Notes: generated by a model from the letters alone, not told the origin. DNA of 64,000 nucleotides from CBDBJK01 sp965206395 (GCA_965206395.1 CBDBJK010000031.1:62001-126000), one strand, 5' to 3'. Counted from the first letter of the stretch, positions 27,263 through 37,079 are shown. Program-made: numbers and translations.

Positions 27263-28178
27263 TAGACCCCTTGTGGCAAATCCCGACGTACTACGCGGTT
27301 CGAGATCAGAGGTATCTGTACGTGCACTGGCTGGACGATTTCAACTCAAGAGAGTATTATCCGGGTCTGGACACGAATTTTGGGGCAGAGCAGCTTTTTA
27401 ACTTCTACCCTGTTCTGACTAAGGACGATGTGACATACCTGGAAACGGTTCTATCGCAGCTCATAGGCTGTCAGGGCGACGCCTGCCGGGCCTCTGAAGA
27501 CCAGGTTTCGCCTCAAACTAGATACCGGCGTCGCTGAGGTAGTCACAACAATTAACGCGGAAGGCGGTCAAAATGGAATACGTCAGACTCGGACGCACGG
27601 GCCTCAAAGTATCCAGGATTTGCCTCGGCACAAATATGTTCGGGGCGGGTTACGTTGATGACCAGCGAGCGATTGCCGTCGTCAACGAAGCTAGCGAGTG
27701 CGGCGTCAACTTCATCGATACCGCCGACGCGTACAATGCCGGACAGTCGGAGCATGTCGTTGGCAAGGCGGTCAAGGGACAACGCCACGATTTTGTCATT
27801 GGCACAAAGGGTTTCGTGCCTACAGGCGCAGGCGTCAACGACAGGGGACTCTCGCGCAAGCATCTCATCAACGCTGTGGAGAGCAGCCTGCGCCGGTTAG
27901 ACAGCGATTACATCGACCTCTATCAGGTTCACTACTGGGACCCGGAAACGCCTCTCGAAGAGACGTTGCGCACTCTGGACGACCTGGTGCGTCAGGGCAA
28001 AATCAGGTATCTTGGATGCTCCAACTTCGCCGCATGGCAGCTATGCCGGGCGTTATGGGTCAGCGACAGGCACGGCATGGAGCGGTTCGAGTCGGTGCAG
28101 CCGGAGTACAACTTCCGCCGCCGAGAGATAGAGCAAGAGGTGTTTCCTCTCTGCGAAGACCAGCAGGTGAGCATAATT

Positions 28179-30160
28179 GATTTGTTCGTAAAAACCCCTC
28201 GCCAGCCTGGGGCAAGGTGGGGATAATGTAATAAAAGGTCGTGGGCGCTGCGCCTGGCCGAGGGAGGGGAGGATGTTCCGAATACGAGACCCGCAAGAGA
28301 GCCTCTGGCAGTCCCAGTTCCTGGTGACGCCGAAGAAGGCTAAGCGCCTGGAGAGAAGTTGGGCCGAGGTTTTCCGAAACGAGGCGCTCCCCCTGATTGA
28401 CGAGGAGCGCTTTGCTCCCATGTACTGCGTGGACAACGGCCGTCCCAACCGGGCGGTGCAGACCGTCCTCGGGGTCCACCTCCTCAAAGAGATGTTCAAC
28501 CTCACCGACGATGAAGCTCTGGAACAGCTAGAGTTCAACCTGCTCTGGCACCACGCCCTGCGGCTAGACATCGAGGAGACCCACCTGCCCCAGAAGACCC
28601 TCCACAACTTCCGAGTTCGCCTGATGCAGCACGACGGTGGCCGGCTGGCTTTCCAGGAGACCACGGACCGGATCATCCAGGCGCTGGGCATACGCACCGG
28701 AAAGCAACGGCTGGACTCCACCCACATCATGAGCAACATCGCCACACTCACCCGGCTGGGCCTGTTCTGTGAGACGATGCGGTTGTTCCTGCGGGCCTTG
28801 CGCTGGGAGCACCCAGAGCTTCGCCCTGGGGTTCCGGAGGGCCTCCTAGGGCGCTATTTGAAGGAAGAAGACGAGGCGACCCACTACGAGGACGCCCGCA
28901 CGGGGGAGGGTCGGCGACGCCTTTCGGTCTGTGCCCGGGACCTCTACCGGCTGGTGGACCGGTTCCATGGCACGACTGCTGCCCAGCTGGAGGAGTACCG
29001 GCTGCTGGAGCGGCTGCTGCGGGAGCAGTGCCATGTGGGCAAACACCAGGACGGGCGCCCCAGGGACGATGACGACGATGCTGGGGAATGCAAGGTGCCC
29101 GTGGCCTTGAAGGACCCGAAGCAGGTGTCCGCCGACTCGCTGCAATCGCCCCACGACCCGGATGTGACCTACAGCGGCCACAAGGGGAAGGGGTACGAGG
29201 TGCAGGTGGCGGAGACCTGCCACGAGGAGAACGCCACCCAGCTCATCACCCACGTGGAGGTGACCCCCTCGAGTGGGAGCGACACCGACGTGAGCGTGCC
29301 GGTCGTTGACGGGCTCGCGGAGCGGAAGGTCCGACCGGACGAGCTCTTCGCCGACACGGCGTATGGGTCGGGCCGCAATGCCTTCGAAGCCTCGCGCCGG
29401 GGAACGGAACTGGTGAGCCCGGTGGCGGGGTCGGCGCCGGGGAACTCGCACGAAGGAGAGGGTGACGGACCACCGCCGCTCACCGCCGCGGACTTTCAGA
29501 TCGACGTCACAGGGGAGCAGGCCACGGTGTGCCCCGCCGGCCACCCGTCCATCGAGGAGTACGAGCTGAAGGATGCGCCGGAGCGGGTAGAGGTCCACTT
29601 TGCCGGGACAACATGCGAGCCCTGCCCCTTGCGATCCCGTTGCCCAGTGAAGCTGGACCGGCGTGCGGGGGCCTACGTCCTCAAGGCGGACCTGGTGAAG
29701 GTGAACATCGAGCGACGCCGGAGGGCCGAGGCCACCGAGGAGTGGCGCAAGCGGTATGACATAAGGGCTGGTATCGAGGGAACGAACTCCGAGCTGAAGC
29801 GCGCCCACGGGCTCGGGCGCTTGCGGGTGCGAGGGGGCCGTCGGGTGCGGCTTGCCGTCTACCTGAAGGCGTTGGCGTGCAACTTCAAGCGGATGGTCCA
29901 TGCACGCCTGGTGGAGATGGAGAACACGGCTCAGCGGGCGGTCGGGACGGTACCTGCGGTCGCGGCCGCATGAGGGCGCCGCTCCACAACTTCCACCGGG
30001 TGCCCTGAGCCACGGAAGGGGTACCGCAACGGGATCACGCTTGTCCTGAGCGCAGCAGATAGGGCGGTGAGGCCAGCAACCGGCATCCCGTGGCCTCCTC
30101 CGCTCCAGACCACCTTCGTACGCCAGGGCTCATCTCAAACAGGCCTTGTTACGAGGGAAT
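28179..30160 (+). mobile_element. IS1182-family insertion element
   Basis: A block of 1982 bases lies between two copies of CATAATT (28172-28178 and 30161-30167), a likely 7-bp target duplication. It is richer in GC than its neighbours, mainly in the transposase gene. I did not see a convincing terminal inverted repeat by eye, so exact ends rest on the target repeat and on rejoining of the host reading frame. Confidence 0.85.
28273..29973 (+). CDS. IS1182-family transposase
   Basis: Intact transposase of 566 residues. The N-terminal DUF772-type domain has MYCVDNGRPNRAVQTVLGVH and LTDDEALEQLEFNLLWHHAL, then HNFRVRLMQHDGGRLAF. Catalytic residues are suggested by DSTHIMSNIATL, FADTAYGSGRN and IEGTNSELKRAHGLGRLRVRG. 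A Cys cluster CEPCPLRSRCPVKL lies near residue 450. GC content and codon use differ from the neighbouring genes, pointing to a recent arrival. Start ATG has GGGAGGGGAGG just before it. Confidence 0.93.
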   Translation: MFRIRDPQESLWQSQFLVTPKKAKRLERSWAEVFRNEALPLIDEERFAPMYCVDNGRPNRAVQTVLGVHLLKEMFNLTDDEALEQLEFNLLWHHALRLDIEETHLPQKTLHNFRVRLMQHDGGRLAFQETTDRIIQALGIRTGKQRLDSTHIMSNIATLTRLGLFCETMRLFLRALRWEHPELRPGVPEGLLGRYLKEEDEATHYEDARTGEGRRRLSVCARDLYRLVDRFHGTTAAQLEEYRLLERLLREQCHVGKHQDGRPRDDDDDAGECKVPVALKDPKQVSADSLQSPHDPDVTYSGHKGKGYEVQVAETCHEENATQLITHVEVTPSSGSDTDVSVPVVDGLAERKVRPDELFADTAYGSGRNAFEASRRGTELVSPVAGSAPGNSHEGEGDGPPPLTAADFQIDVTGEQATVCPAGHPSIEEYELKDAPERVEVHFAGTTCEPCPLRSRCPVKLDRRAGAYVLKADLVKVNIERRRRAEATEEWRKRYDIRAGIEGTNSELKRAHGLGRLRVRGGRRVRLAVYLKALACNFKRMVHARLVEMENTAQRAVGTVPAVAAA

Positions 30161-30500
30161 CATAATTCCGTACCAGTTGTTGATGGGCGGCGTGCTAACC
30201 GGAGCCTACGACCGAAGCGGCGGACCCTCTGAAGACAGCCACATGGCGTCCAGGCACGCCCAGCGCGCCAAGACGACCTATTGGAACGACGACACCTTCG
30301 ACATGGTGGAGAAAATTAAAGCCATCGCCGCCGAGGTAGGATGCGAGCCAACGCAACTGGTGATAGCGTGGACGCTGTCCAAGCCGGTCATCACCTAGGT
30401 CATCGTCGGCGCCAGCAAAACCGAACAGGTAGTCAAGAACGCCGAAGCATCGGAAATCAAGCTCTCTCCTGACATCCTGCAGCAGCTTGACGCCCTGTAA

Positions 30501-31044
30501 GGGCAGCGTCTGACCTCACCCCCGTCCCCTCTCCGTTCACGGAGAGGGGCGAATGCTCGACTTGCTTCTCAACTACTCAGGAATGGGGTAAAGTCTACAT
30601 CTCTCCACTGACTGCTTTACGCGTTATTGCATAACTGTTATGCCAACCCCCGCCATCGTAAGAACCCTCTTGGCCCAACCCGAAGCCAACGATTCTAACT
30701 CAAAGCCTGCTTTACGCCAGCCTTGTACACACATACAACAGAGTGCAACTGTGATACATTGCTAGTCGAAGTGTCGAAAAGCACGAAACTCCTCTATTAC
30801 GTGTTGTAGCAAACCTAGATAAATTGGGCCAGATGTGCTCGAATCTTTCTGGGGTAGGATAATTCTTCTCCAGGCGAGTATTTAATGTGGGCCACAGTCC
30901 GCGTACTAAGATAAGTCTGTTTCACAAATTCGCTCTTTGCATAGTTATCAAAGCGGGCCTATTTCGCCTTGAATCTCTCTTTCGGGTTATTCCAGACACC
31001 TTTGAGGTTTATTCAAAGAGTAGCTAATCTCTAGGAGGACGCAA
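30501..31044. other. Intergenic region, repeat copy R3 at its left end
   Basis: Holds the palindrome at 30510-30550; the remaining 490 bases are AT-richer and contain no reading frame, tRNA or clear promoter that I can support. It could be a decayed gene. Confidence 0.5.
30510..30550. repeat. Palindromic intergenic repeat, copy R3 (short form)
   Basis: CTGACCTCACCCCCGTC followed by the hairpin CCCCTCTCCG/CGGAGAGGGG; the closing GGGGTGAGGTCAG arm of R1 is missing. Confidence 0.75.
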
Positions 31045-31596
31045 ATGGAGGGACTCTTCTTTATTCTCATCGCGGGAGCACTTTTCTCGCACGCCTGGTA
31101 TCTCCTGGGATTGTATAATGACGGACGAACGACCGGGGTAATCATGGCAGCAATAAGCGCAGGCCTACTGATTACCCTAACGATCGACCCTATGCTACTA
31201 GGAATGGCAGGCCCGGCAGCGGCAACGGCCGCCCAGGTTACCATTATGAAGTCGATCATCATTGTGTGGGCCATTTACACGGGTGTGGTAGCCTCTCAAG
31301 GTGTGTGGGACTTCGATGACAGGGCGTTAGGTTTCTTCGGCATTCCTCTAGCAGCCTTCAGCGTCCTGGCCCTGGGTTACTTTGCCAGCCAGATGCCTGA
31401 CCACTACGATTGGACCGTGTGGCTCTCGTTAACATTGGGGGCCGCGCTATTGGGCTTTATCGCCATCCTGTTGTTCTTCTATCTGGCTATTCCTTTCAGG
31501 GCGCTCAAGTCCTTTTCTGCCTGGTCTATGCTGGTGCTGTCCGTCATTTTGACCGGAATAGGAATGGCGATGCTCGCGACTGGCATAACAGTATAG
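31045..31596 (+). CDS. Multi-pass membrane protein of unknown function
   Basis: A 183-residue protein with about six hydrophobic segments, for example FFILIAGALFSHAWYLLGLY, GVIMAAISAGLLITLTI, IMKSIIIVWAIYTGVVA and WSMLVLSVILTGIGMAML. Charged residues are few and confined to loops (YNDGRTT, WDFDDRA, QMPDHYDW). AGGAGGA at 31034-31040 gives a strong ribosome site. Size and segment number recall small channel or transporter families such as AmiS/UreI, but I see no diagnostic motif and do not assign one. Confidence 0.7.
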   Translation: MEGLFFILIAGALFSHAWYLLGLYNDGRTTGVIMAAISAGLLITLTIDPMLLGMAGPAAATAAQVTIMKSIIIVWAIYTGVVASQGVWDFDDRALGFFGIPLAAFSVLALGYFASQMPDHYDWTVWLSLTLGAALLGFIAILLFFYLAIPFRALKSFSAWSMLVLSVILTGIGMAMLATGITV

Positions 31597-31712
31597 AAAG
31601 GGTCGGCCTGAATAAAAGAACCCTATATGGCGTTGCCGCGCAAGTGCCGTATAATAGTAGAAAACGTCTTCCAGTCGCCCAAGATTGGAAGATAATCAGG
31701 TTCGATGTGTTA

Positions 31713-32531
31713 GGTTGTGTTGACATTTGGTGCATAATGGATACATGTCAACGACTGAATTACGCAATGAACAATGGTCGAAAATCCTTGAATTTCTGCG
31801 CTCATGCCCAGACCTCTACGTTGGAGAGGAGGACGATTGCAGGCGCTACGTCGAGGCCATCCTGTGGATGGCACGAAGTGGTGCTCCTTGGAGACTGCTG
31901 CCTGAGCACTACGGTCACTGGAACAGCGTATATAAGCGCTTCGCACGCTGGTGTGAAAAGGGTGTATGGGAACGAATGCATCAGCATTTTGTGCAAGACC
32001 CCGATATGGAGCATGTCATCATTGATAGCACTGTGATAGCACTGTGGTTCGCGCTCATCCCTGTGCTGCTGGAGCCTCCAAAAAAACGGTGGCCAATCGG
32101 CCCAAGCTCTTGGCCGGAGCCGAGGCGGGTTCAGTACCAAGATCCACGTGAGCGTGGATGGATTGGGCAACCCGTTGCGCTTTGAGCTCACAGCAGGTCA
32201 ACGTCACGACATCACCCAGGCACAGGCATTGATAGCTGATTTCGAAACCGAGCATGTGATTGCTGATAAGGGATACGATTCGATGGATTTTCTCCAATGC
32301 ATCCTGGGCAGGGGCGCGTTACCTGTGATTCCACCTCGGTCAAATCGAAAGACGCCACGAGAGTATGATGAGTACCTTTACCGAGAGCGCCACCTTGTGG
32401 AGTGTTTCATCAACAAGATCAAGCACTACCGGCATATCTTCTCTCGCTTTGACAAGCTGTCATCGCGTTTCCTGGGATTCTTGAACTTCGTCGGTGCTCT
32501 CATATGGCTCAGATGAAATGTCAACACAACC
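31713..32531 (+). mobile_element. IS5-family element, copy 3 (819 bp)
   Basis: Same terminal repeats as copy 2, flanked by TA at 31711-31712 and 32532-32533. It carries two 11-bp units (32024-32045), 8 bases more than copy 2. Inserted in the region before prkA, not inside a gene. Confidence 0.95.
31745..32516 (+). pseudogene. IS5-family transposase of copy 3, out of frame
   Basis: The first frame starts MSTTELRNEQ and is normal up to DSTV. The extra 11-bp unit then shifts reading into ALWFALIPVLLEPPKKRWP, an unrelated frame that runs to a stop at 32185 without joining the catalytic C-terminal half (about 32148-32516). A simple -1 slip at the A7 run would not reach the second frame from here. 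I judge it inactive, although the second frame is intact. Confidence 0.85.
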
Positions 32532-32553
32532 TAGCGAATGTCAGGGGGAAGAC

Positions 32554-34551
32554 ATGACAATTACCAGAACAATAGCGGAAGATTTACTCGTCGAAGCCGA
32601 AATGGAGGTTGGAAGGTTTGCCTGGGAGGGCACCTTCGCCGACTACCTTCAACGTGTTATCGATGACCTTTCGATAACACGTCTGTCCCACAAGCTGGTA
32701 TATGACTCTATCCTGGCCGAAGGGGTGGAAGAAGCGCCCAGAGGCGGTGCTATTTACAAGCTGTTTGAAGACGAAATCTTTGGCATGGATGAGGTGTTGG
32801 AGCGGGTTGTTCAGTATTTCGCGTCTTCGTCGCGCAGGCTGGAGATACGCAAACGCATCTTGCTGCTTCTGGGGCCGCCCGCCGGCGGAAAGTCTTCTAT
32901 CGTCGCCCTGATGAAAGAGGCGATGGAGCGATTTACCCGCACGGACGACGGGGCCATTTATGCCATCAAAGGATGCCCGATGCAGGAGGAACCCCTGCAT
33001 TTAATTCCGCACCAACTGCGGCCCAAGCTCATGAGAGACCATAACCTGTACATCGAAGGCGACCTTTGCCCCAAATGCCGATATATGGTTCGCGTCCAGT
33101 ATCAGGGCAGAATCTCTGAGGTGCCGATAGTTCGTGTAGTTTTCTCCGAACAGGAAGCTGTCGGAATAGGCTACTACGTTGCGACAAACCCCAACCCGAC
33201 AGATGCCTCGTTGCTCGTTGGAAGCATGGACACTTCCCAGCTTGAAGGCGACAGGCTTGAGGTAGCTGGCAAGGCGTACCGCATGGACGGCGAGCTTAAC
33301 GTGGCAAACCGGGGCCTGATGGAGTTTGTAGAAATCTTCAAAGGCGACAAGCATTTGCTTACGACACTGTTGGGGCTTGCCCAGGAACAGCTTATCAAGA
33401 TGGAGAGGTTTGGTTCGGTCTACGCCGACGAAATCATCATCGGTCACTCCAACGAGGGTGACTTCACGACCTTTTTGCACGACGAGTCTTCCGAGGCCCT
33501 GAGAGACAGGATAATAGCCATCCAGATACCGTATAATCTCAAGGTTGGCGAAGAGGTAAAGATTTATCAGAAGATGCTAAAGAGCAGTGGACTTGAGGGC
33601 GTGCATGTGCCTCCGCTGACGCTCCCAGTGATGAGCGTCTTCGCAGTGCTTACACGCCTTGAGCCAGCGCCGTTCGGGCAGGGCATATCTCTGGTGGAAA
33701 AGCTTCGGCTTTACAATGACCGCGGCGGTGAGGAGCACGTATTACAATTGAAGCGTCAGCATCCCAGCGAAGGGATGAAGGGTATCTCTCCCCGCTTCGT
33801 GATGAACCGTTTGAGCGCCTCTGCCAGCGCACCTGAAATAAGTTGTGTGTCTCCTCTGGCGGCATTGGATAGCCTGTGGCAGGGTCGGCAAGAGAATGTC
33901 GCCTTGAGCGAGCAGGAAAAGGATCAATATATCCAGATACTCAGAGACACTGTGGATGAGTATAGCGCGCGGGCCAAGCAAGAGGTGCAGAGAGCTTTCG
34001 AAGAGTCTTTCGAGCAGACTGCCGAGATGATGCACAACGACTACCTGGCAAACGTGGCTGCATTTTGCACGGGGCAACCTTTGCGCGATGAGACCACCGG
34101 AGCCGAGCGGGAATTCAACGAGCCTCTCATGCGAGAGATGGAACGCCACATGGACGTTAACGAGCGTTCCAAGGGTGAGTTCCGACGCGAGCTTCACAAG
34201 ATTTTCGCGATGTGGAAGCGCCGAGGGCTGAAGTTCGACTACACCAGTGAGCCGCGCATTAGAAAAGCCATCGAAGACCGTCTTTTCCCCGACGACAAGA
34301 AGCTTCAAAATACTCTTAGCGAGCCAAAGCCGGAGAGAGAAAAGGTCGAGTGGGCGCGAAAACGGCGCGCCATATTCAACCGCCTGAAAAGCTCATATGG
34401 CTACTGCGACCAGTGCGCCGAGGACATCATCGAATACGTGCTTCATGTTCTCAGAAGGAAGGACGTCATCAAAACCCTCAAAAACGAAGGCATCGAATGG
34501 CTGTGGGACAGGAATCCGCCGCCGCCGCCGAGCCTTCCGGTTCCAGAATAG
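32554..34551 (+). CDS. prkA: PrkA-type serine protein kinase / AAA ATPase
   Basis: PrkA (YeaG) family protein of 665 residues, a stress- or starvation-linked protein with an AAA ATPase domain and a C-terminal kinase-like domain. N-terminus DYLQRVIDDLSITRLSHKLV; Walker A LLLGPPAGGKSS near residue 110; GEVEFxx-like stretch replaced by ELNVANRGLMEFVEIFK; C-terminal half has ISPRFVMNRLSASA and FDYTSEPRIRKAIEDRLFPD. Start ATG 32554 with AGGGGGAAG just before. The usual partners yeaH (DUF444) and spoVR are not next to it. An IS5 copy ends 22 bases before the start codon and must have displaced or replaced its promoter. Confidence 0.93.
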   Translation: MTITRTIAEDLLVEAEMEVGRFAWEGTFADYLQRVIDDLSITRLSHKLVYDSILAEGVEEAPRGGAIYKLFEDEIFGMDEVLERVVQYFASSSRRLEIRKRILLLLGPPAGGKSSIVALMKEAMERFTRTDDGAIYAIKGCPMQEEPLHLIPHQLRPKLMRDHNLYIEGDLCPKCRYMVRVQYQGRISEVPIVRVVFSEQEAVGIGYYVATNPNPTDASLLVGSMDTSQLEGDRLEVAGKAYRMDGELNVANRGLMEFVEIFKGDKHLLTTLLGLAQEQLIKMERFGSVYADEIIIGHSNEGDFTTFLHDESSEALRDRIIAIQIPYNLKVGEEVKIYQKMLKSSGLEGVHVPPLTLPVMSVFAVLTRLEPAPFGQGISLVEKLRLYNDRGGEEHVLQLKRQHPSEGMKGISPRFVMNRLSASASAPEISCVSPLAALDSLWQGRQENVALSEQEKDQYIQILRDTVDEYSARAKQEVQRAFEESFEQTAEMMHNDYLANVAAFCTGQPLRDETTGAEREFNEPLMREMERHMDVNERSKGEFRRELHKIFAMWKRRGLKFDYTSEPRIRKAIEDRLFPDDKKLQNTLSEPKPEREKVEWARKRRAIFNRLKSSYGYCDQCAEDIIEYVLHVLRRKDVIKTLKNEGIEWLWDRNPPPPPSLPVPE

Positions 34552-34608
34552 GACTCTGCCTTTCATCGGCATGCATCGCCAGTGTTTGATCCGTAGAGCA
34601 GGCTTGTT

Positions 34609-34749
34609 GTGAGCGCGCGCCGCAGACGCAGGAGAATGGCGCAACGACGACGGCTTAAACGTATGCCGAAAAGCACGTTGCGCTGGTGGGCAATCGTTCT
34701 CATCGTCGTAATCGTATTGCTGGTGGCGGCCTCAAGAATACTCCGCTGA
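34609..34749 (+). CDS. Tiny Arg-rich single-pass membrane protein
   Basis: A GTG-started 46-residue frame: MSARRRRRRMAQRRRLKRMP, then STLRWW and one membrane segment AIVLIVVIVLLVAASRILR. The strongly positive N-terminus would stay in the cytoplasm. It follows prkA by about 57 bases on the same strand. No family recognised; the clear charge/hydrophobic split and position make it a plausible real gene. Confidence 0.5.
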   Translation: MSARRRRRRMAQRRRLKRMPKSTLRWWAIVLIVVIVLLVAASRILR

Positions 34750-35751
34750 GCCTTCTACGAATGCTGCCTTCCCGCTTCGATCAGGCGTTGCAGCCGCCTG
34801 ATCGAAGAGATGTAGCGCGGCCCCAATCAAGCTAGTGAAGACGATAATGAGATAGGCTTTGTTAGGAACTCCTGAGTTATCTTGATGCTCGAAGGTATGC
34901 GAACAGGCTGTCTTCAGCCCCAGGACTCTTTAGAATCAGGAGCATTGCTCCCCACGCCTCTCCATTGTCGTCTGTGAACTGCCAGGTGCTCCAGGCCGGA
35001 GGCCCTGCTGTGTTGCTGTCGAGCAGTGTCCAGTCGGCCTCTGTCAGTTGCTCCCGGTAGTGCGCTTCGACTTGCTCTGCGCTGACTGACCCGCCTAGCT
35101 CAGCTTCAGTGTGGAAATTACGCCGTCCGCCTGAACTGGTCCCGCTGCCGCTTCCGCCTCCAGACTGCTGGACTCCCGGAGGGGTAGTGAGAGGCGGAAA
35201 GAGATTATCACTACGGCTATTGTCGACTCTCCTCGGCTGCTCCAACTCCATGTCGCAGGGCGAGTGTTCGACATTGGTTTGTAGGTTGAGGCGCAGGTCA
35301 GTTAAGCCATCTCCAAGCGGAAAAGCATTGACGTTGATATAGCCGCCTTCTGTCTCCGAGCAAAAGATCGCGAAGCTAAACTGACCGAGAGGGCTGGAAA
35401 CGAAGCCGCCGCCCTCTACTCCACGGGACTCGTCACGGCTCTGCCAACCATTTCCCGCGAGAGCATCCGCTATGCTGGAAAACGCGGCTTCAGGCTCGCC
35501 GGGGACATCCAATAATACCTGTGTTGTGTCCCCGTCCTGCGTTGCTATGAAGACGCTTCCGACAACCTCGCTGCCTTCTGGCAGAGTGAGATCGAAGTCT
35601 GGCGGCAACTGCCCTGGGAGGATTGTGAGAGCTTTTGTAAGGTGAGGGCCACTGAACACCCGCTCAACCAGACGCAATAAGTCCGAATTGTCTGAAGGAA
35701 CAGGCGTTGGTGACTCTTCTGTAGACGGCGCAGACGCCGCGCTACAGGCTA

Positions 35752-37000
35752 GTGGTCCAACATCATTGAAATGAATACCATGATAGTCATTGTTCCTCTT
35801 GGGGGTTCAATCGTAACGTTGAACCGAGGAGGAACCATGATGTCTACCAAGAAGTACCGTATCAGACTGACTACCGACGAACAACAGGAACTCAACGCCT
35901 TGGTCTCACGCGGTCGGGCTGCGGCGTACAAACAGACCCATGCGCGCATTCTGCTGATGAGCGATGAGTCACGCTCGGACGGGGGAATGAAGGACGCGGA
36001 CATCACCAGCGCGCTCGGTGTGGGACAGTCAACGGTCGAGCGAATACGCAAGCGCTGTGTGGAGGAGGGGGTCGAGTCTGCGCTGAATCGCAAAAAGCAA
36101 CTGCGTCGGCGTCAAAAGAGACTGGACGGCGAAGGTGAAGCACGGTTGATAGCGATGGCCTGCGGGGAACCGCCGGAGGGGCGTGCCAGTTGGACCCTGA
36201 AGCTGTTGGCTGACCAGTTGGTCGAGTGTGAGATAGTCGGGACCATTAGCACCGAGACGGTTCGCCAGGCGCTTAAAAAAAAACGAACTGAAGCCGTGGC
36301 TGAAGCAGAGTTGGTGCATCCCGCCCGGTCAGAGCGCGGAGTTTGTGTGCGCGATGGAAGACGTGATGGAAGACGTACTGGAGGTCTACCAACGGCCGTA
36401 CGATGGGAATGAGGTTCTGGTGTGCATGGATGAGACGAGCAAACAGCAAGTCAAGGAGACGCGAGTGCCGCGTCCCGCAGCGCCCGGCTTATCGGCGGCA
36501 TACGACTACGAATACGAGCGCAATGGAGTGAGCAGCCTGTTCATGCTGTTTGTACCGTTGGACGGATGGCGCCGAGTCGAGGTCAGAGAGCGTCGCACGA
36601 AGGTGGACTGGGCGCATGTGATAAAGAAACTGGTCGACGAGGACTACCCTGACAGAGACCGGATCGTGCTGGTAATGGACAATCTCAACACTCACAAGCT
36701 GTCCTCGCTATACGAGGCATTCGAGCCTGCTGAGGCGAGGCGTATAGCTGAGCGACTGGAGATACACTACACTCCCAAACACGGGAGTTGGTTGAATATG
36801 GCGGAGATAGAGATCGGTGTGCTGGCTCGACAGTGCCTGGACCGACGGATTGCCAATCAAGACATCCTGCGCGGCGAGGTCAATGCTTGGCAGAATCAAC
36901 GCAACCGGGATGTGATACGAGTGGATTGGCGCTTCACTACCGAGGATGCGCGCATCAAGCTAAAGTCACTCTACCCATCAATACAAAAACGTTGAACCAC
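35752..37000 (+). mobile_element. IS630-family element, copy A (1249 bp)
   Basis: Ends GTGGTCCAACA and GTGGTTCAACG (imperfect inverted repeats), flanked by TA at 35750-35751 and 37001-37002. Inserted in the lipoprotein gene. Near-identical copies are at 51093 and 58639. Confidence 0.95.
35837..36995 (+). CDS. IS630-family transposase, two frames joined at an A9 run
   Basis: Frame one (MMSTKKYRIRLTTDEQQELN, HTH DITSALGVGQSTVERIRKR, then SALNRKK and ASWTLKLLADQLVE) starts after GAGGAGG. At the A9 run 36275-36283 reading must move +1 (or lose one A in the transcript) to give KNELKPWLKQSWCIPPG, the family sequence. Frame two continues AEFVCAMEDV, VLVCMDETSKQQVKE (Asp), VLVMDNLNTHKLSSLYEAF (Asp-Asn) and HGSWLNMAEIEIGVLARQCL (Glu), ending at 36995. 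All three copies keep exactly nine A residues, so the slip site is conserved. Confidence 0.88.
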
Positions 37001-37079
37001 TAGGGCCGCAATTGAAAGCGCCCCGATGGCAACCGTAACAAAGAATTTACGCATTCAACGTCTCCTGATTCGACACGCG

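Larger units (their letters stand above)
25007..27534 (+). pseudogene. Second sulfatase, broken by nonsense codon, frameshift and IS5
   Basis: Tandem paralogue of the preceding sulfatase, overlapping its end by a few bases. It has a complete signal peptide (MRMFWRAVLGAVLPGVAIG) and the same formylglycine motif (CCPSRATYLTG). Three lesions are visible: an in-frame TGA at 25364-25366 between SSGG and VLWWDLYGD; a one-base frameshift near 25908 after RHSDTS; and an IS5 copy at 26452-27262. Deleting the IS and one TA rejoins VEHGEIL to DPLWQIPTYYAVRDQ in frame, ending at 27534. So the insertion hit an otherwise readable segment. Confidence 0.92.
27573..30500 (+). pseudogene. Aldo/keto reductase split by IS1182 element, plus a nonsense codon
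   Basis: N-terminal part 27573-28178: MEYVRLGRTGLKVSRICLGT, DTADAYNAGQSE, FVIGTKGF, DLYQVHYWDP and YLGCSNFAAW, up to CEDQQVSII. C-terminal part from 30168: PYQLLMGGVLTGAY, then TQLVIAWTLSKPVIT. When the element and one copy of CATAATT are removed the two join as DQQVSIIPYQLLMGG. A TAG at 30396-30398 interrupts VITxVIVGASKTEQV, after which the frame runs on to QQLDAL and stops at 30500. So both an IS and a point mutation have hit the gene. Confidence 0.9.
34877..37054 (-). pseudogene. Lipoprotein gene split by IS630 copy A at its lipobox
   Basis: The 5' part (37054-37001) encodes the signal peptide MRKFFVTVAIGALSIAAL, with AGGAGACG before the start. The rest (35751-34877) begins with ACSAASAPSTEESPTPVPSD. 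Removing the IS630 element and one TA rejoins AALACSAAS, a perfect lipobox. The mature part of about 300 residues has FDLTLPEGSEVVGSVFIATQ, a Gly/Ser linker, and a C-terminal repeat-like domain with VEAHYREQLTEADWTLLDSN. Function unknown. It forms a unit with the lipoprotein gene upstream at 37080-37916. Confidence 0.88.

Noticed and set aside
28846..29901. Long antisense frame over the IS1182 transposase
   Set aside because: Shadow of the high-GC transposase frame without recognisable protein features.
31650..31655. TATAAT before IS5 copy 3 as the native prkA promoter
   Set aside because: No -35 at acceptable spacing (nearest TTGCCG is only 11 bases away), so not reported as a promoter.
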